Numbered from the stretch's first letter, positions 33,616-45,709 are shown. The stretch: DNA of 64,000 nt from Candidatus Binatota bacterium (GCA_012960245.1 DUBO01000050.1:140159-204158); one strand, 5' to 3'. Numbers and translations are program-made. The notes: generated by a model not told the origin, from the sequence alone.

Positions 33616-36600
33616 TTGGCACCTTCGCCGTCCACCTCGAAGCTGCGCGAACGGCTCGCTGAAGAACTTCGCGACCACGCCGAACTTCGCTGGCGAATAC
33701 AGGGGCTGGGTCGTGGGGCGGCCGCCTGGGTCGCAGCCCGCCTGCTCGAACAGATCGAACGGCCCGCGCTTGTCATAACCGCTACGCCGGTTGCGGCCGA
33801 GAGCATGGTGGCCGACCTGGCCGCGTTGATTGGCGAGACCGGGCAGGCGGCTTTCCTTGAGCGCAGGGTACACCTGTTCGCGGCTCCCGAGGCGCCGCCG
33901 CTCGAAATGGTGTCTCCGTCCACCGAGGTCATGGCTGCACGCACGGCGGCATTGTACCAATTGGCGGCAATGAAGGCGCCGGTCGTCGTGGCTTCGGTCG
34001 AAGCACTGGCCTTGCGGTCGGCTCCGCTTGCGTCATTGCGCGACTCGACCCTGTACCTTTTACCGGGCGATGAACTCGAGCTCGAGCAGGCAAGGGTCAC
34101 GCTTGACGGGCTTGGCTATCGCAGGACGGGCAGCGTTGAAGAAACCGGCGAATACGCGGTGCGCGGTGGCATAGTCGACCTCTGGCCGCCCGGCGGCGCT
34201 TACCCCTGCCGGCTTGAATTGTTCGGAGACGAAATAGAGTCGATGCGATTTTTTGATCCCGCCGACCAACGCTCTTTCAACGAGACCGAAGAGCTCGCCG
34301 TGCTCCCGGTGACTCCGTTTTCGTTGCAAAAGATGGCGTCGACCGAGGCCAGGGCGGCCGTGGCCGAGAGGGCCGAAGAGCTGCTGCTGCCGTCGGGCGA
34401 ACGGCGCTTGCTCGACGACGCGATGAAGGCGGCGCGCCCCTTTCCGGGCTACGAGCTCATGCTGCCAGCCGCGTGCTCGCACACTGAGTGGATGGCTGGT
34501 GCGCTGCCGGCCGACGCGGTCACGGTGGTGCTCGACCCACCCTCGGTGGAGCAGGCGCTCGAGGAGCAGGTGGACAAACTGGCCGAGGCAGCCGAAGTCG
34601 CCCAGGCTGCGGGCGGGTTTTTTCCCGAACCCCACGCGCTTTACGCCGACCGTGGTGAGCTGCACGAGTTGCTCGCTCGCCGTCCCTTGCTCGAGCTGGA
34701 CCTGTCCGAGACGCTGGAGTCTTCGGGTTCACCGGGCGATCGCAGCTGGAAATTGGAAAGCTCGGGCAACGCGATCATCACGAGCGCGCGTGCGCAGATG
34801 CGCGCCGGTGGCGCGAGGCAGGGGTTTGGACCGGTGGCCAGGGAACTGGTCGCGGCCCGTGCGTCGGGCTCGAGCGTGATCGTGACGGCCAGCGATCACG
34901 CCCAGGCCGGCAGGGTCGAGCACCTGCTTGAGCTCGAAGGCGTTGAGGGGGTAGCGCGTTTTGAAACCCTGGTAGAGGCGCTCGAGGGCGACCGCGAGCA
35001 GCTGAAGATAGTAGAAGCTCATCTCGAGTACGGCTTCCGTATGCCAGCCGACGGCCTCGTGCTGGTCACAGACGAAGAAATCTTCGGGCAGAAGCGTCAA
35101 CATCGTCGCCACCGTCGCGTTTCGCCGGCGCGCGTCATGACCGCGCTTGCCCAGTTGGAGCCCGGCGGCTTCATGGTGCATGTGGACCACGGCATCGGCC
35201 TCTACCGGGGGCTGAAGCACATCACCGTGGCCGGCAGCGAGGGAGACTTTCTGCACCTGGAGTACGCCGGTGGCGACAGGCTCTACCTGCCGGTCGATCG
35301 TATAAACCTGGTCGAAAAGTTTTCTGGCGCCGGGACCTCGGAGCCCCAGCTCGATCGCCTTGGGTCTACTTCCTGGCAGCGTACCACCAAGCGCGCACGC
35401 GAGTCGGTCATGGTCATGGCCGCCGAACTGCTCGAGGTGGAAGCGTGGCGATCGGTGCACACGCGGCCGTGCTTCGTGGAACCAGGGGCTGACTTCGAGG
35501 AGTTCGAGGCGCGGTTTCCTTTCGAAGAAACCGAGGGCCAGGCCCAGGCCATACGTGACGTGGTCGACGACCTGCAACGCGAAGTGCCCATGGACCGCCT
35601 GGTTTGCGGCGACGTTGGTTTCGGCAAGACCGAGGTCGCCATGAGGGCCGCGTACCTGGTGGCCATGGGAGGCCGGCAGGTGGCGATACTGGTACCCACA
35701 ACGGTGCTGGCACGGCAGCACTACGAAACCTTGCGCGAGCGTTTCAAGGACTACCCGTTACGCATAGGCATGGTGTCCCGGCTGGGCTCCAAGGCCGAGA
35801 ACGCGCTAGTGCTCGAGCAGCTGGCCGCTGGCACCATGGACATGGTGGTGGGCACCCATCGCCTGCTTCAGAAAGACGTTAACTTTGCCCGGCTGGGCAT
35901 GCTGGTGGTGGACGAAGAGCACCGCTTCGGGGTGACCGCCAAGGAAAAACTCAAGCGCCTGCGCAAAGAGGTCGATGTGCTTACGCTTTCGGCCACACCC
36001 ATACCCAGGACGCTGCAGATGGCCATGGGGGGGGTGCGGAATCTCAGTCTTATCGAAACCGCTCCCGTCGATCGCCTGGCCGTGCGCACCTACGTCTCGC
36101 GCAAGGACGACGGGCTCATCCGGCAGGCCATCCTGAGGGAACTCGGCCGTGGCGGCCAGGTGTTCTACGTGCACAACCGCGTGAGTTCCATAGCCGCGGT
36201 GGCCAGGCGGCTGGAGGAGCTGGTGCCCGAGGCTCGCGTCGCGGTGGCTCACGGGCAGATGAACGAGCATGAACTCGAGCGCGTGATGGTCGACTTCGTG
36301 GCCGGTGACACCAACCTGTTGTTGTGCACCTCGATAATCGAATCGGGTCTCGACATCACCAACGCTAACACGATGCTGATCAACCGGGCCGATACCTTCG
36401 GCCTGTCGCAGCTCTACCAGTTGCGCGGCCGCGTGGGCCGCTCGCACCGGCGGGCATATGCGTACCTGATGATATCGGGTGAGAAGCCGGTGACCGAGGA
36501 AGCCGCGCGTAGGCTGGACGTGCTCAAGGAGCTCGACGAACTGGGTAGCGGCTTCAGGGTGGCGGCCCACGATATGGAGATACGCGGCGCGGGCAACCTG

Positions 36601-37275
36601 CTCGGGCGAGAGCAGTCGGGCCACATGATGGCCATCGGCTTTGACCTCTACATGCGCATGATGGAAGAGGCCGTGCAGGAGCTCAGGGGCCAGCAGGTCG
36701 GCCCGTCGGTTGAGCCTGAGATAGATCTTGGCGCAGATGCCTATCTGCCCGAGTCTTATATCGAGGATGTGGGCGAGCGCCTGCTGGTGTACAAGCGGCT
36801 TGCCAATGCCTCGGGCAGGCACGAGATAGAAGCGATGTCCGAGGAAATGGCCGATCGTTTCGGCCCCCTGCCCGATCCCGCCGACAACCTCCTGCGCGTG
36901 ATGGCCCTTCGTCCGGCGCTCAAGAAGTTGGCGGTAGTGGGGCTGAAGGCCGGCGCAGGCGTGGTCACGGTGCGCTTGCACGAAGATTCGCCCGTGGACA
37001 TTTCCTCCCTGGTGGCCATGGTTGCCGACGAGCCCCAGGCTTTCAGGCTCAAGCCGGACGGCTTGCTTTCGGCGAGGCTTCAAGGTGGCGGCTGGACAGA
37101 GACCGTGGACGAGATTGAGAAGTTGCTGGAAAAGCTGTTATCTCTGGTTGATGCTGATGTTCAGGCAACGGGTGACCAAGCAGGATCGCAGGATCCCGAC
37201 GGCAGGCCTAACCCTGGCGGTGCTGGTGGCGATGGCAATAAGCATCGCCCTGCCGCCAACCTCGGCCGCGGCTGA
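33616..37275 (+). CDS. mfd: Transcription-repair coupling factor
   Basis: Mfd removes RNA polymerase stalled at DNA damage and recruits UvrA. Order of parts in the 1219-aa protein: UvrB-homology region (first ~400 residues; EYAVRGGIVDLWPPGG), RNA-polymerase-interacting domain (QLEPGGFMVHVDHGIGLYRG), and helicase domain with VCGDVGFGKTEVAMRAAY, VVDEEHRFGV, LSATPIPRTLQM and QLRGRVGRS. The end carries ~40 unconserved residues (GDQAGSQDPDGRPNPGGAGG and onward) that are read over the start of the next gene in another frame. TTG start, six bases after aroQ. uvrA lies nearby in the same direction. Confidence 0.95.
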   Translation: MAPSPSTSKLRERLAEELRDHAELRWRIQGLGRGAAAWVAARLLEQIERPALVITATPVAAESMVADLAALIGETGQAAFLERRVHLFAAPEAPPLEMVSPSTEVMAARTAALYQLAAMKAPVVVASVEALALRSAPLASLRDSTLYLLPGDELELEQARVTLDGLGYRRTGSVEETGEYAVRGGIVDLWPPGGAYPCRLELFGDEIESMRFFDPADQRSFNETEELAVLPVTPFSLQKMASTEARAAVAERAEELLLPSGERRLLDDAMKAARPFPGYELMLPAACSHTEWMAGALPADAVTVVLDPPSVEQALEEQVDKLAEAAEVAQAAGGFFPEPHALYADRGELHELLARRPLLELDLSETLESSGSPGDRSWKLESSGNAIITSARAQMRAGGARQGFGPVARELVAARASGSSVIVTASDHAQAGRVEHLLELEGVEGVARFETLVEALEGDREQLKIVEAHLEYGFRMPADGLVLVTDEEIFGQKRQHRRHRRVSPARVMTALAQLEPGGFMVHVDHGIGLYRGLKHITVAGSEGDFLHLEYAGGDRLYLPVDRINLVEKFSGAGTSEPQLDRLGSTSWQRTTKRARESVMVMAAELLEVEAWRSVHTRPCFVEPGADFEEFEARFPFEETEGQAQAIRDVVDDLQREVPMDRLVCGDVGFGKTEVAMRAAYLVAMGGRQVAILVPTTVLARQHYETLRERFKDYPLRIGMVSRLGSKAENALVLEQLAAGTMDMVVGTHRLLQKDVNFARLGMLVVDEEHRFGVTAKEKLKRLRKEVDVLTLSATPIPRTLQMAMGGVRNLSLIETAPVDRLAVRTYVSRKDDGLIRQAILRELGRGGQVFYVHNRVSSIAAVARRLEELVPEARVAVAHGQMNEHELERVMVDFVAGDTNLLLCTSIIESGLDITNANTMLINRADTFGLSQLYQLRGRVGRSHRRAYAYLMISGEKPVTEEAARRLDVLKELDELGSGFRVAAHDMEIRGAGNLLGREQSGHMMAIGFDLYMRMMEEAVQELRGQQVGPSVEPEIDLGADAYLPESYIEDVGERLLVYKRLANASGRHEIEAMSEEMADRFGPLPDPADNLLRVMALRPALKKLAVVGLKAGAGVVTVRLHEDSPVDISSLVAMVADEPQAFRLKPDGLLSARLQGGGWTETVDEIEKLLEKLLSLVDADVQATGDQAGSQDPDGRPNPGGAGGDGNKHRPAANLGRG

Positions 37276-38203
37276 TACCGCGAGCGGCGCGTCGTCGGGC
37301 ACGCGGTTGCTCAATGCGGTCGTGGCCAGCATCGACGGCCAGGCGGTGACCCTGCGCGACCTCGAAGAGTTTGAGCGCACGCGCGCCATGTTCATTCCTC
37401 CCAAGGCCCGCGACACTCGGCAGAAACGCCTCGATGCCCTCGTGCAGACACGCATGTACCGGCTCGAGTACGAATACGGCGGCATGGAGGCCTCGGATGC
37501 TGACGTCGAAAAGTACATAGCCAACGTACTCGAGCAGACCGACAGCAGCCGCGAGGACCTGGTGGCCACTCTCGAGGGCCTGGGCCTGGGCTGGGAAGAC
37601 TACTTTGAACGCATGCGCGAAGAGGTGCTGCGCCTGGCCCTGATCAACCGCGAAGTGAGCTCTCGGGTGAGCGTGACCCCCGAGGAAATCGAACGCGCAT
37701 GGGCGGCCGACTCTTCTTACGATCTGCCGGCGAGGGTGGAGATCGCGCAGATTTATCTTCCCCATCCCGTTGGTGACTACCTGGAGGACAAGCTCGAGGC
37801 GCGACGTGAACTGGCCGAGAGGCTGCACGCGGAGCTGGGGCGAGAGAGTTTTGCAGACGGGGCGCGACGGCATTCGGCCGGGCCCACGGCTGCCGACGGC
37901 GGTCATCTGGGCGTGTTCAGCCGGGGCTCGATGTCGAACGAATTCGAGGTTGTGATTTCTTCGCTGCGCGAGGGGCAGATCAGTCGTCCCTTTGAGGCCG
38001 CCGGCGGCCTCAACATGATCCACCTGGTCAAAGAGCATCCGCAGGGCCGGGTAGCCCTGGAAGATGTAAGTGAGGAGATCGAGATGGATCTATACAACGA
38101 GGCCATGGACAGTCGCTTTCAGCGCTTCACAGTCAAAGACCTGCCGCAACGCCACTACGTCCGCAAAATGCTCGGGGAAGTAGAGGAACTCGCCGCGCGG
38201 TGA
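37157..38203 (+). CDS. SurA-like periplasmic peptidyl-prolyl isomerase/chaperone
   Basis: A ~348-aa exported protein: basic start MFRQRVTKQDRR, hydrophobic core LTLAVLVAMAISIALPP and a signal peptidase site near SAAADT. The mature part begins like SurA (VVASIDGQAVTLRDLEEFER), with a helical SurA_N region, and holds one parvulin domain (VEIAQIYLPHP to GGLNMIHLVKEHP, with GGHLGVFSRGSM). It helps fold outer-membrane proteins. The start region overlaps the mfd end by about 119 bases. Its stop overlaps pdxA by four bases; surA-pdxA adjacency is known from E. coli. ATG 37151 is an alternative start. Confidence 0.88.
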   Translation: MFRQRVTKQDRRIPTAGLTLAVLVAMAISIALPPTSAAADTASGASSGTRLLNAVVASIDGQAVTLRDLEEFERTRAMFIPPKARDTRQKRLDALVQTRMYRLEYEYGGMEASDADVEKYIANVLEQTDSSREDLVATLEGLGLGWEDYFERMREEVLRLALINREVSSRVSVTPEEIERAWAADSSYDLPARVEIAQIYLPHPVGDYLEDKLEARRELAERLHAELGRESFADGARRHSAGPTAADGGHLGVFSRGSMSNEFEVVISSLREGQISRPFEAAGGLNMIHLVKEHPQGRVALEDVSEEIEMDLYNEAMDSRFQRFTVKDLPQRHYVRKMLGEVEELAAR

Positions 38204-39165
38204 AACCTGTCCTGGCTGTGAGCATGGGCGATCCGGCCGGTATAGGCCCGGAGGTCCTGCTGTCGGCTGCTGCCCGTCCCGGCGTGGCCAGAGCCTGTTC
38301 GCTCGTAGTGTACGGGGACACCGCCGTGCTGGCCGAGGCCAGGCGCGCACTGGGCATGTCGGCTTCCGCCGCGACCGCCATCACCCGGGTCGAGGAAGTG
38401 ACAGCGCTGAGGCTTCGCGGGAAACTGCCTCGGCCTTCTGCCAGGACCGGCGAGGCGGCATTTCGTTACCTTGATGCCGCCGCGCGGGCAGTACAGTTCG
38501 GCCAACACGACGCCCTGGTGACCGCGCCCATAAACAAGCAGTGGCTCAATCGTGCGGGCCATCGCTACGACGGCCACACCGGTTACCTTTCGCAGCTCGC
38601 GGGTAAGCCGGCCACGATGATGCTCGTCGGTCGTCGGCTGCGCGTGGTGCTGGCCACGACCCACGTCGCTCTTTGCAAAGTTCCCGGGGACCTGGACGAG
38701 GGCGCGCTGGTGGACAAGGCCCTTACGAGCAGCGAACACCTGCGACGGTTTCATAGCCTTGACCGTCCGCGGATGGCGGTGGCAGCCCTCAACCCCCACG
38801 GGGGTGAAGGCGGGCTGTTCGGCGACGAGGAAAAAAGAGTTATCGCGCCCGCCGTGCGGCGCATGCGCAGGCGCGGGTTGGACGCTGTGGGCCCGCTGCC
38901 CGCCGATACCCTGTTTGCGCAGGCCGCGAAGGGAAACTACGATGTGGTGCTCTGCATGTACCACGATCAGGCTCTTATACCTTTGAAATTATTGGACTTT
39001 GGTCGGGCGGTGAACATAAGTATGGGTTTGCCCTTCCTGCGTACGTCCCCTGATCACGGTACGGCCTATGACCTTGCTGGCAGCGGCGAGGCCGACGCGG
39101 GGAGCATGGCCGGGGCCATGCTGATGGCTGCACGCATGCTGAAAAGCGCGCGCCGGAAAGGCTGA
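38200..39165 (+). CDS. pdxA: 4-hydroxythreonine-4-phosphate dehydrogenase
   Basis: An NAD-dependent enzyme of the DXP-dependent vitamin B6 pathway. The 321-aa protein starts VLAVSMGDPAGIGPEV, and has DALVTAPINKQWLNRAGHRYDGHTGYL (split at residues ~106-132; substrate and metal His), NPHGGEGGLFGDEE and MYHDQALIPLK with the metal His, and RTSPDHGTAYDLAG. GTG start overlapping the upstream gene (GTGA). Confidence 0.95.
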   Translation: MKPVLAVSMGDPAGIGPEVLLSAAARPGVARACSLVVYGDTAVLAEARRALGMSASAATAITRVEEVTALRLRGKLPRPSARTGEAAFRYLDAAARAVQFGQHDALVTAPINKQWLNRAGHRYDGHTGYLSQLAGKPATMMLVGRRLRVVLATTHVALCKVPGDLDEGALVDKALTSSEHLRRFHSLDRPRMAVAALNPHGGEGGLFGDEEKRVIAPAVRRMRRRGLDAVGPLPADTLFAQAAKGNYDVVLCMYHDQALIPLKLLDFGRAVNISMGLPFLRTSPDHGTAYDLAGSGEADAGSMAGAMLMAARMLKSARRKG

Positions 39166-39199
39166 CGATGATAAGCAGACGGAAGGTTGGAGTAGAGCG

Positions 39200-40573
<1,374 letters not shown>

Positions 40574-40581
40574 GCCGCCGG

Positions 40582-43413
40582 GTGGCAGACCAGATCATCA
40601 TTCGTGGTGCGCGTGAGCACAATCTTCGCGACATAGACGTCACCATTCCGCGCAACAGCATGGTCGTGCTCACGGGCCTGTCAGGCTCGGGCAAGTCGTC
40701 GCTGGCCTTTGACACCATCTACGCCGAGGGCCAGCGCCGTTACGTTGAATCGTTGTCTGCTTACGCCAGGCAGTTCATGGACCAGGCCGAAAAGCCCGAC
40801 GTCGATTCCATAGAGGGGTTGTCGCCGTCGGTAGCGATCGAGCAGAAAACCAGTGGCCGCAACCCGCGCTCCACGGTCGGCACGGTCACCGAGGTCTACG
40901 ACTTCATGCGCTTGCTGTTTGCCAACGTGGGCCGCCCCTTCTGCTACGGCTGCGACCGGGAGATCTCGGCGCAGAGCGTCGGGCAGATCGTCGACAGGGT
41001 CATGGCGCTGCCTCCACGCACACGCATAGAGGTGCTCGCGCCCGTGGTCCGAGATCGCAAGGGAGAGTATCGCAAGGAACTGGCCGACCTCAGGCGCAGG
41101 GGCTTCGTGAGGGCGTGCATCGATGGCGAAATGGTCGAGCTCGATCCAGGTCTCAAGCTGGCCCGGCAGCAGCGACACACCATAGAAGTCGTCGTTGACC
41201 GCCTGATAGCCCGCAAGGGAATAGAGCAACGGCTTACCGATTCGGTGGAAGTGGCGCTACGGCTCGCGGACGGCAACCTCGTGGTTCGCAGCTCAAAAAA
41301 ATCTGACGACAAGAGTGACACTCACGGTTTCAGTCAACGCCACGCTTGCTCGTACTGCGACCTGTCGTGGCCCGAGGTCGTGCCGAGGATGTTTTCTTTC
41401 AACAGTCCGCAGGGAGCGTGCCCGTCCTGCAACGGGCTGGGCCGAGCCACGCGCATTGATTATGCCAAGCTTATTGCCGATCCGACGGTGTCGCTTGAGA
41501 ACGGGGCGTTACCCGCATGGAACAAGCGTCTGCTGAAGAAATACGCGTCGGCCATACGGAGCATAACCGCGCATTTCGGCTCCGAGGCTTCGACGCCCTT
41601 CGGGGAGTTGCCCGACGAGGCCCGCGAGATGCTGCTGACTGGGAGCGCGGGCATGGCCATACACTCAATAACAGCGGCCGGCAAGACCGGCGTGCGCCCC
41701 ATGCGAAGCTTTCCGGGTATCGTGCCGATAATCGAGCGGCGTTACCGGGAATCTGAATCTGATTTTGTTCGCTCAGAACTCGAGCGTTACATGTCGGAAA
41801 ACAGCTGCGAGGACTGCGGGGGGACCCGGCTGCGAATCGAGGCGCGGCACGTGCGCATCGGGGGCAAGGGCATTCACGAGGTCTGCGCGATGTCGATCTC
41901 CGACGCGCTGTCTTTTTTCTCGTCGCTGAAACTCACCGCCGCCGAACGACGCATAGCAAAAATGGTGCTGCGCGAGGTAGAGGAGCGGCTCGGATTCCTG
42001 GCCGACGTGGGGCTGGTATACCTGTCGCTGGACCGCGCGGCCGCCTCCTTGTCGGGGGGCGAGAGCCAGCGCATAAGGCTTGCAACGCAGATAGGTGCGG
42101 GCCTGTCGGGCGTGCTCTATGTGCTCGACGAGCCGTCGATAGGCCTGCACCCGCGCGACAACGGCAGGCTGCTCAAGAGCCTGCGCGGGCTCACGGAGGC
42201 GGGTAACAGCGTGATCGTAGTCGAGCACGACGCCGACACTATGGTAGCGGCTGACCACGTTATCGACATGGGCCCGGGAGCCGGCCGTCTCGGTGGGACG
42301 ATAGTGGCCGAGGGGACCGCCGAGGAACTCAAGCAGGACGTCAGCTCACTTACGGGCGCTTACCTCGCCGGGCGCGAGGTTATAGCCATGCCGGATAGTC
42401 GCCGCCCGGGCAACGGAAAGAAACTCCGCTTGCTGGGCGCGTCGGCCAACAACCTCGACGAGGTCGACGTGGAGTTTCCGCTTGGCACCTTCACCTGCGT
42501 GACTGGCGTGTCGGGCTCGGGCAAGAGTTCGCTGGTCATTGATACCCTGTACGCCGAGCTAGCCCGCCGCCTGCACAAATACCAGGGCGAAGTGGGGGCA
42601 ATGAAGAAACTGGAAGGGGTGGAGGCGATAGACAAGGTCATCGACATCGACCAGGCGCCGATCGGCCGAAGCCCTCGCTCAAACCCGTCGACTTATACCG
42701 GCCTGTTCTCCGACATTCGCACGCTATTTGCGGGGGTGCCCGAGGCACGCATGCGTGGCTACGAAATCGGCCGTTTTTCTTTCAACGTCAAGGGTGGCCG
42801 CTGCGAAACCTGTGCCGGCGATGGCCTGCGCAGGGTGGAGATGCATTTTCTGCCCGACGTGTTCGTCACCTGCGACGTGTGCTCGGGTAAACGCTACAAC
42901 CGCGAGACGTTGCAGGTTCGTTACAAGGGTCGCACGGTGGCCAACGTGCTCGACATGACGGTGGCCGAAGCGCTGGATTTTTTTGAGGCTGTACCAGCGG
43001 CGAGGCGTAAGCTCGAGACACTCGCGGCGGTGGGCCTCGATTACGTGCATCTTGGCCAGCCGGCCAACACGCTCTCGGGTGGCGAGGCCCAGCGCATAAA
43101 GCTGGCAAAAGAGCTGGCGCGAACCGCTACCGGCAGCACTTTTTACATCCTCGACGAACCGACAACGGGCCTTCACTTTGCCGACGTGCGCAAGCTGCTC
43201 GAGGTGCTCAGCCGGCTCGTTGAAGCAGGCAACACTGTGGTAGTGATCGAGCACCACGTTGACGTGATCAAGACAGCAGATTACGTCATCGACATGGGCC
43301 CTGACGGCGGCGACGGTGGTGGGCGCGTGGTGGTGGCTGGCACCCCCGAACAGGTGGTAGCCTGTCCCGAATCGCACACCGGTAAGTGTCTCGCGCAGGC
43401 CGGTGTGGGCTGA
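40582..43413 (+). CDS. uvrA: Excinuclease ABC subunit A
   Basis: DNA damage sensor of nucleotide excision repair. The 943-aa protein has two ABC ATPase modules ([20 protein letters not shown] and [19 protein letters not shown]), two signature motifs ([17 protein letters not shown] and [17 protein letters not shown]), and zinc-finger cysteines ([33 protein letters not shown] to [10 protein letters not shown]). GTG start 8 bases after the mutase gene. Its partner in coupling, mfd, is encoded 3 kb upstream in the same direction. Confidence 0.97.
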   Translation: MADQIIIRGAREHNLRDIDVTIPRNSMVVLTGLSGSGKSSLAFDTIYAEGQRRYVESLSAYARQFMDQAEKPDVDSIEGLSPSVAIEQKTSGRNPRSTVGTVTEVYDFMRLLFANVGRPFCYGCDREISAQSVGQIVDRVMALPPRTRIEVLAPVVRDRKGEYRKELADLRRRGFVRACIDGEMVELDPGLKLARQQRHTIEVVVDRLIARKGIEQRLTDSVEVALRLADGNLVVRSSKKSDDKSDTHGFSQRHACSYCDLSWPEVVPRMFSFNSPQGACPSCNGLGRATRIDYAKLIADPTVSLENGALPAWNKRLLKKYASAIRSITAHFGSEASTPFGELPDEAREMLLTGSAGMAIHSITAAGKTGVRPMRSFPGIVPIIERRYRESESDFVRSELERYMSENSCEDCGGTRLRIEARHVRIGGKGIHEVCAMSISDALSFFSSLKLTAAERRIAKMVLREVEERLGFLADVGLVYLSLDRAAASLSGGESQRIRLATQIGAGLSGVLYVLDEPSIGLHPRDNGRLLKSLRGLTEAGNSVIVVEHDADTMVAADHVIDMGPGAGRLGGTIVAEGTAEELKQDVSSLTGAYLAGREVIAMPDSRRPGNGKKLRLLGASANNLDEVDVEFPLGTFTCVTGVSGSGKSSLVIDTLYAELARRLHKYQGEVGAMKKLEGVEAIDKVIDIDQAPIGRSPRSNPSTYTGLFSDIRTLFAGVPEARMRGYEIGRFSFNVKGGRCETCAGDGLRRVEMHFLPDVFVTCDVCSGKRYNRETLQVRYKGRTVANVLDMTVAEALDFFEAVPAARRKLETLAAVGLDYVHLGQPANTLSGGEAQRIKLAKELARTATGSTFYILDEPTTGLHFADVRKLLEVLSRLVEAGNTVVVIEHHVDVIKTADYVIDMGPDGGDGGGRVVVAGTPEQVVACPESHTGKCLAQAGVG

Positions 43414-43453
43414 AACTTTGCTCGCCTGTGGCGCCTTGACTGGCAATAATGCC

Positions 43454-43481
43454 TTGAATAACCGGCACTTGTGCGTAACAT
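43454..43481 (+). promoter_or_regulatory. Putative promoter of the cysteine desulfurase operon
   Basis: TTGAAT (43454-43459) and TAACAT (43476-43481) with a 16-base spacer, about 33 bases before the start codon at 43515, in an AT-richer gap after uvrA. No clear IscR-type box was recognised. Confidence 0.4.
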
Positions 43482-43514
43482 ATACATGATAAGCGGGCCG
43501 CGACCCGTGACACT

Positions 43515-44723
43515 ATGACCACCCGAAGCGACAGGACTGTCTACCTGGACAACCAGGCCACCACGCAGGTAGATCCGCGCGTGCTCGAAGAAATGCTGCC
43601 GGCCCTCGGCGGGGTCTACGGCAACCCGGCCAGTCGCAGTCACCGCCTGGGCTGGGAGGCCGACGCGCTGGTTGAAACCGCCCGGGAGAGGGTGGCTGAT
43701 CTTATTGGCGCCCAGCCGGGCGAGATATTGTTTACCAGCGGCGCCACCGAGTCCGACAACCTCGCCATAAAAGGCGCCCTGCCCTTTCTGCGTGAGCGTG
43801 GTTGCCACGTGATCACCGTGGCGACCGAACACAGGGCCGTGCTCGACCCCTGCCGCCAACTCCAGGACGAAGGGCTCCTGGAGCTTACGACGCTGGGCGT
43901 GGACGAGCAGGGCATGGTCAGCGTGGATGAGCTGCGAGCGGCGCTGCGCGACGACACCGTGCTGGTATCGGTGATGCAGGCCAACAACGAGATCGGTGTA
44001 GTGCAGCCGATCGCCGAGCTGGCGGCCGCCGCTCACGAAAAGGGCGCGCTGTTTCACTGCGACGCCGCGCAATCGGTGGGCAGGATGGCCGTTGACGTGG
44101 CCCGGCTGGGCGCCGACATGGTCTCTGTTTCTGCGCACAAGTTATATGGTCCCAAGGGCGTGGGCGCATTGTACCTGCGCAGAAGTGGCCGCCGGGTTCG
44201 CCTGCAGGCCCAGCTCCTGGGAGGCGGCCACGAACGCGGACTGCGCTCGGGTACCCTCAACGTGCCGGGCATAGTGGGGCTGGGCATGGCCTGCCGCCTG
44301 GCCGGTGAAGAATGGAAGGGCGAAGCCCAACGCGTACTGGGGCTCAGGCAGCGCCTGGCCTCGCGGCTGTTCGCCGGCCTGGACCAGGTGCAGCTCAACG
44401 GCCATCCGGAGCATCGACTGCCCGGCAATCTCAACCTGAGTTTTGCCTGTGTGGAGGGCGAATCGCTTATGATGGGCCTGCCCGACGTCGCGGTTTCATC
44501 GGGCTCGGCCTGCAGCTCGGCCAGCATGGAGCCCTCGTACGTCCTGCGCGCGCTCGGTCGCAGCAGCGAGCAGGCGCACTCGTCTATTCGTTTTGGCGTT
44601 GGCCGTTTCAATGACGAATCGGACATAGATTTTGCGGCTGATCGAGTGATAGCCGAGGTTGAACGACTGCGTAAGCTGTCGCCGCTGTATCGGCGCGAAG
44701 AACAGGAGGTTGCAAGCGGATGA
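43515..44723 (+). CDS. iscS: Cysteine desulfurase (IscS/NifS type)
   Basis: A 402-aa PLP enzyme that takes sulfur from cysteine for Fe-S clusters and tRNA thiolation. Motifs: [56 protein letters not shown] with PLP Lys209, and the catalytic loop [14 protein letters not shown] with Cys333. Because the loop carries an insertion-type SSGSAC motif, it belongs to the class I desulfurases. It overlaps the A-type carrier gene by four bases. The product could also feed selenium to the sel operon 6 kb downstream, but this is inference. Confidence 0.93.
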   Translation: MTTRSDRTVYLDNQATTQVDPRVLEEMLPALGGVYGNPASRSHRLGWEADALVETARERVADLIGAQPGEILFTSGATESDNLAIKGALPFLRERGCHVITVATEHRAVLDPCRQLQDEGLLELTTLGVDEQGMVSVDELRAALRDDTVLVSVMQANNEIGVVQPIAELAAAAHEKGALFHCDAAQSVGRMAVDVARLGADMVSVSAHKLYGPKGVGALYLRRSGRRVRLQAQLLGGGHERGLRSGTLNVPGIVGLGMACRLAGEEWKGEAQRVLGLRQRLASRLFAGLDQVQLNGHPEHRLPGNLNLSFACVEGESLMMGLPDVAVSSGSACSSASMEPSYVLRALGRSSEQAHSSIRFGVGRFNDESDIDFAADRVIAEVERLRKLSPLYRREEQEVASG

Positions 44724-45034
44724 ACATAAGCGACAAGGCTGCTGAAAGGATAATCGGCCTGGTTGAAGAACCTGGGCCTGCCGACGGTCTGAGGATCCGG
44801 GTTACCGGTGGTGGATGTTCGGGCTTGCAGTACCGGATAAAGCTCGACGAAGAGAAGAAGGGCGACAAGGTGTTCGAAAACGGCAGTGCAAAATTATACA
44901 TTGACCGCCGCAGCTTCCTGTACGTGAATGGCAGCACCGTTGATTTCAGCGATGATCTCGTAAATGCCGGTTTTAAGGTAGAAAATCCGAACGTTAAGAG
45001 CACCTGCGGCTGCGGCGAGTCCTTCGTAGTCTGA
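44720..45034 (+). CDS. A-type Fe-S cluster carrier (IscA/ErpA family)
   Basis: A 104-aa HesB-like protein with the three cluster-binding cysteines in [14 protein letters not shown] and the C-terminal STCGCGESF. It carries [4Fe-4S] or [2Fe-2S] clusters to target enzymes. The start overlaps the cysteine desulfurase stop (ATGA), so sulfur supply and cluster delivery are coupled. No iscU scaffold gene follows. Confidence 0.93.
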   Translation: MNISDKAAERIIGLVEEPGPADGLRIRVTGGGCSGLQYRIKLDEEKKGDKVFENGSAKLYIDRRSFLYVNGSTVDFSDDLVNAGFKVENPNVKSTCGCGESFVV

Positions 45035-45124
45035 CATCTGCGGCTACAGCCGTTTGCGAATCACGCACAAGCGGCGTGAGATAATTGCAATCTTGGGCGG
45101 GCTTGTGTCATGCTCAATGTGTTG

Positions 45125-45145
45125 TAGCCCGGTTGAGCCGGGCTA
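45125..45145 (+). other. Perfect hairpin in the leader of an unknown gene
   Basis: An 8-bp perfect stem (45125-45132 with 45138-45145) with a 5-base loop in the 219-base gap upstream of the gene at 45254. Further possible pairings lie at 45165-45174 and around 45200-45230. No T-run follows, so this is not a terminator of the A-type carrier gene. It may be part of a structured leader; I recognise no riboswitch class. Confidence 0.35.
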
Positions 45146-45253
45146 GCAGGAAGTGGTGGAGCCGCCCCTTGGGGTGGGTCGCATCGGTGGAGTGGAAAAG
45201 AGAAGCGGACCCTAGGTGGTGCCGTTTTCTCGTGAGTGGCTGGGAGGTGTGCG

Positions 45254-45709
45254 ATGGTGGAAGCGGAACGTACTCGTTACGAGGCTGAGGAGCGTCTTAA
45301 CGATCTTTTTGAACCCGATGTCCTGTTGCCGGGGCAGTATTTTGCGGCGCTGAAGCGAAAGAGTTTTCGTTGCGGCGAGCATAGGCTGGTGGTGGCAATA
45401 CTGCAGGACGGCGTCGAGTGTTTTCAGAAACACATCCACGCTCGTGATACCAAGCGGCGGCAGCTTTTTGTTGACGCCGAGGCTTGGGTATCCGACGTCG
45501 ACAACTGGGATACTTTTTCGTTCAACAACGTAGCGTCGATGCTGGGTATCAATCCGGTGTATGTGCGCGAGGGCATGCTGGCGTGGCGCGACGCCGAACG
45601 CACCCGGAAGCGGACCCGTATCCTGGCCGAGTCGATGCAGGAGATGACGTTGGCCCGACTCTCCTCGGCGGCGGAGCCCGAGTACGCGCCGATGCAGGCC
45701 ACAGCCTGA
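45254..45709 (+). CDS. Conserved-type hypothetical protein, ~151 aa
   Basis: No named function. The sequence VAILQDGVECFQKHIHARD, then RQLFVDAEAWVSD and FSFNNVASMLGINPVYVREG, matches in outline a small soluble protein type I recall from deltaproteobacterial genomes: a helical segment with an 'R.LF.EAE.W' block and a final helix-turn-helix-like 'FSFENIC..LGLDP.YLR.GL' block. The last block could bind DNA. ATG 45254 has a strong ribosome-binding site (GGGAGG, 6 bases upstream). Long leader of over 200 bases. Confidence 0.65.
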   Translation: MVEAERTRYEAEERLNDLFEPDVLLPGQYFAALKRKSFRCGEHRLVVAILQDGVECFQKHIHARDTKRRQLFVDAEAWVSDVDNWDTFSFNNVASMLGINPVYVREGMLAWRDAERTRKRTRILAESMQEMTLARLSSAAEPEYAPMQATA

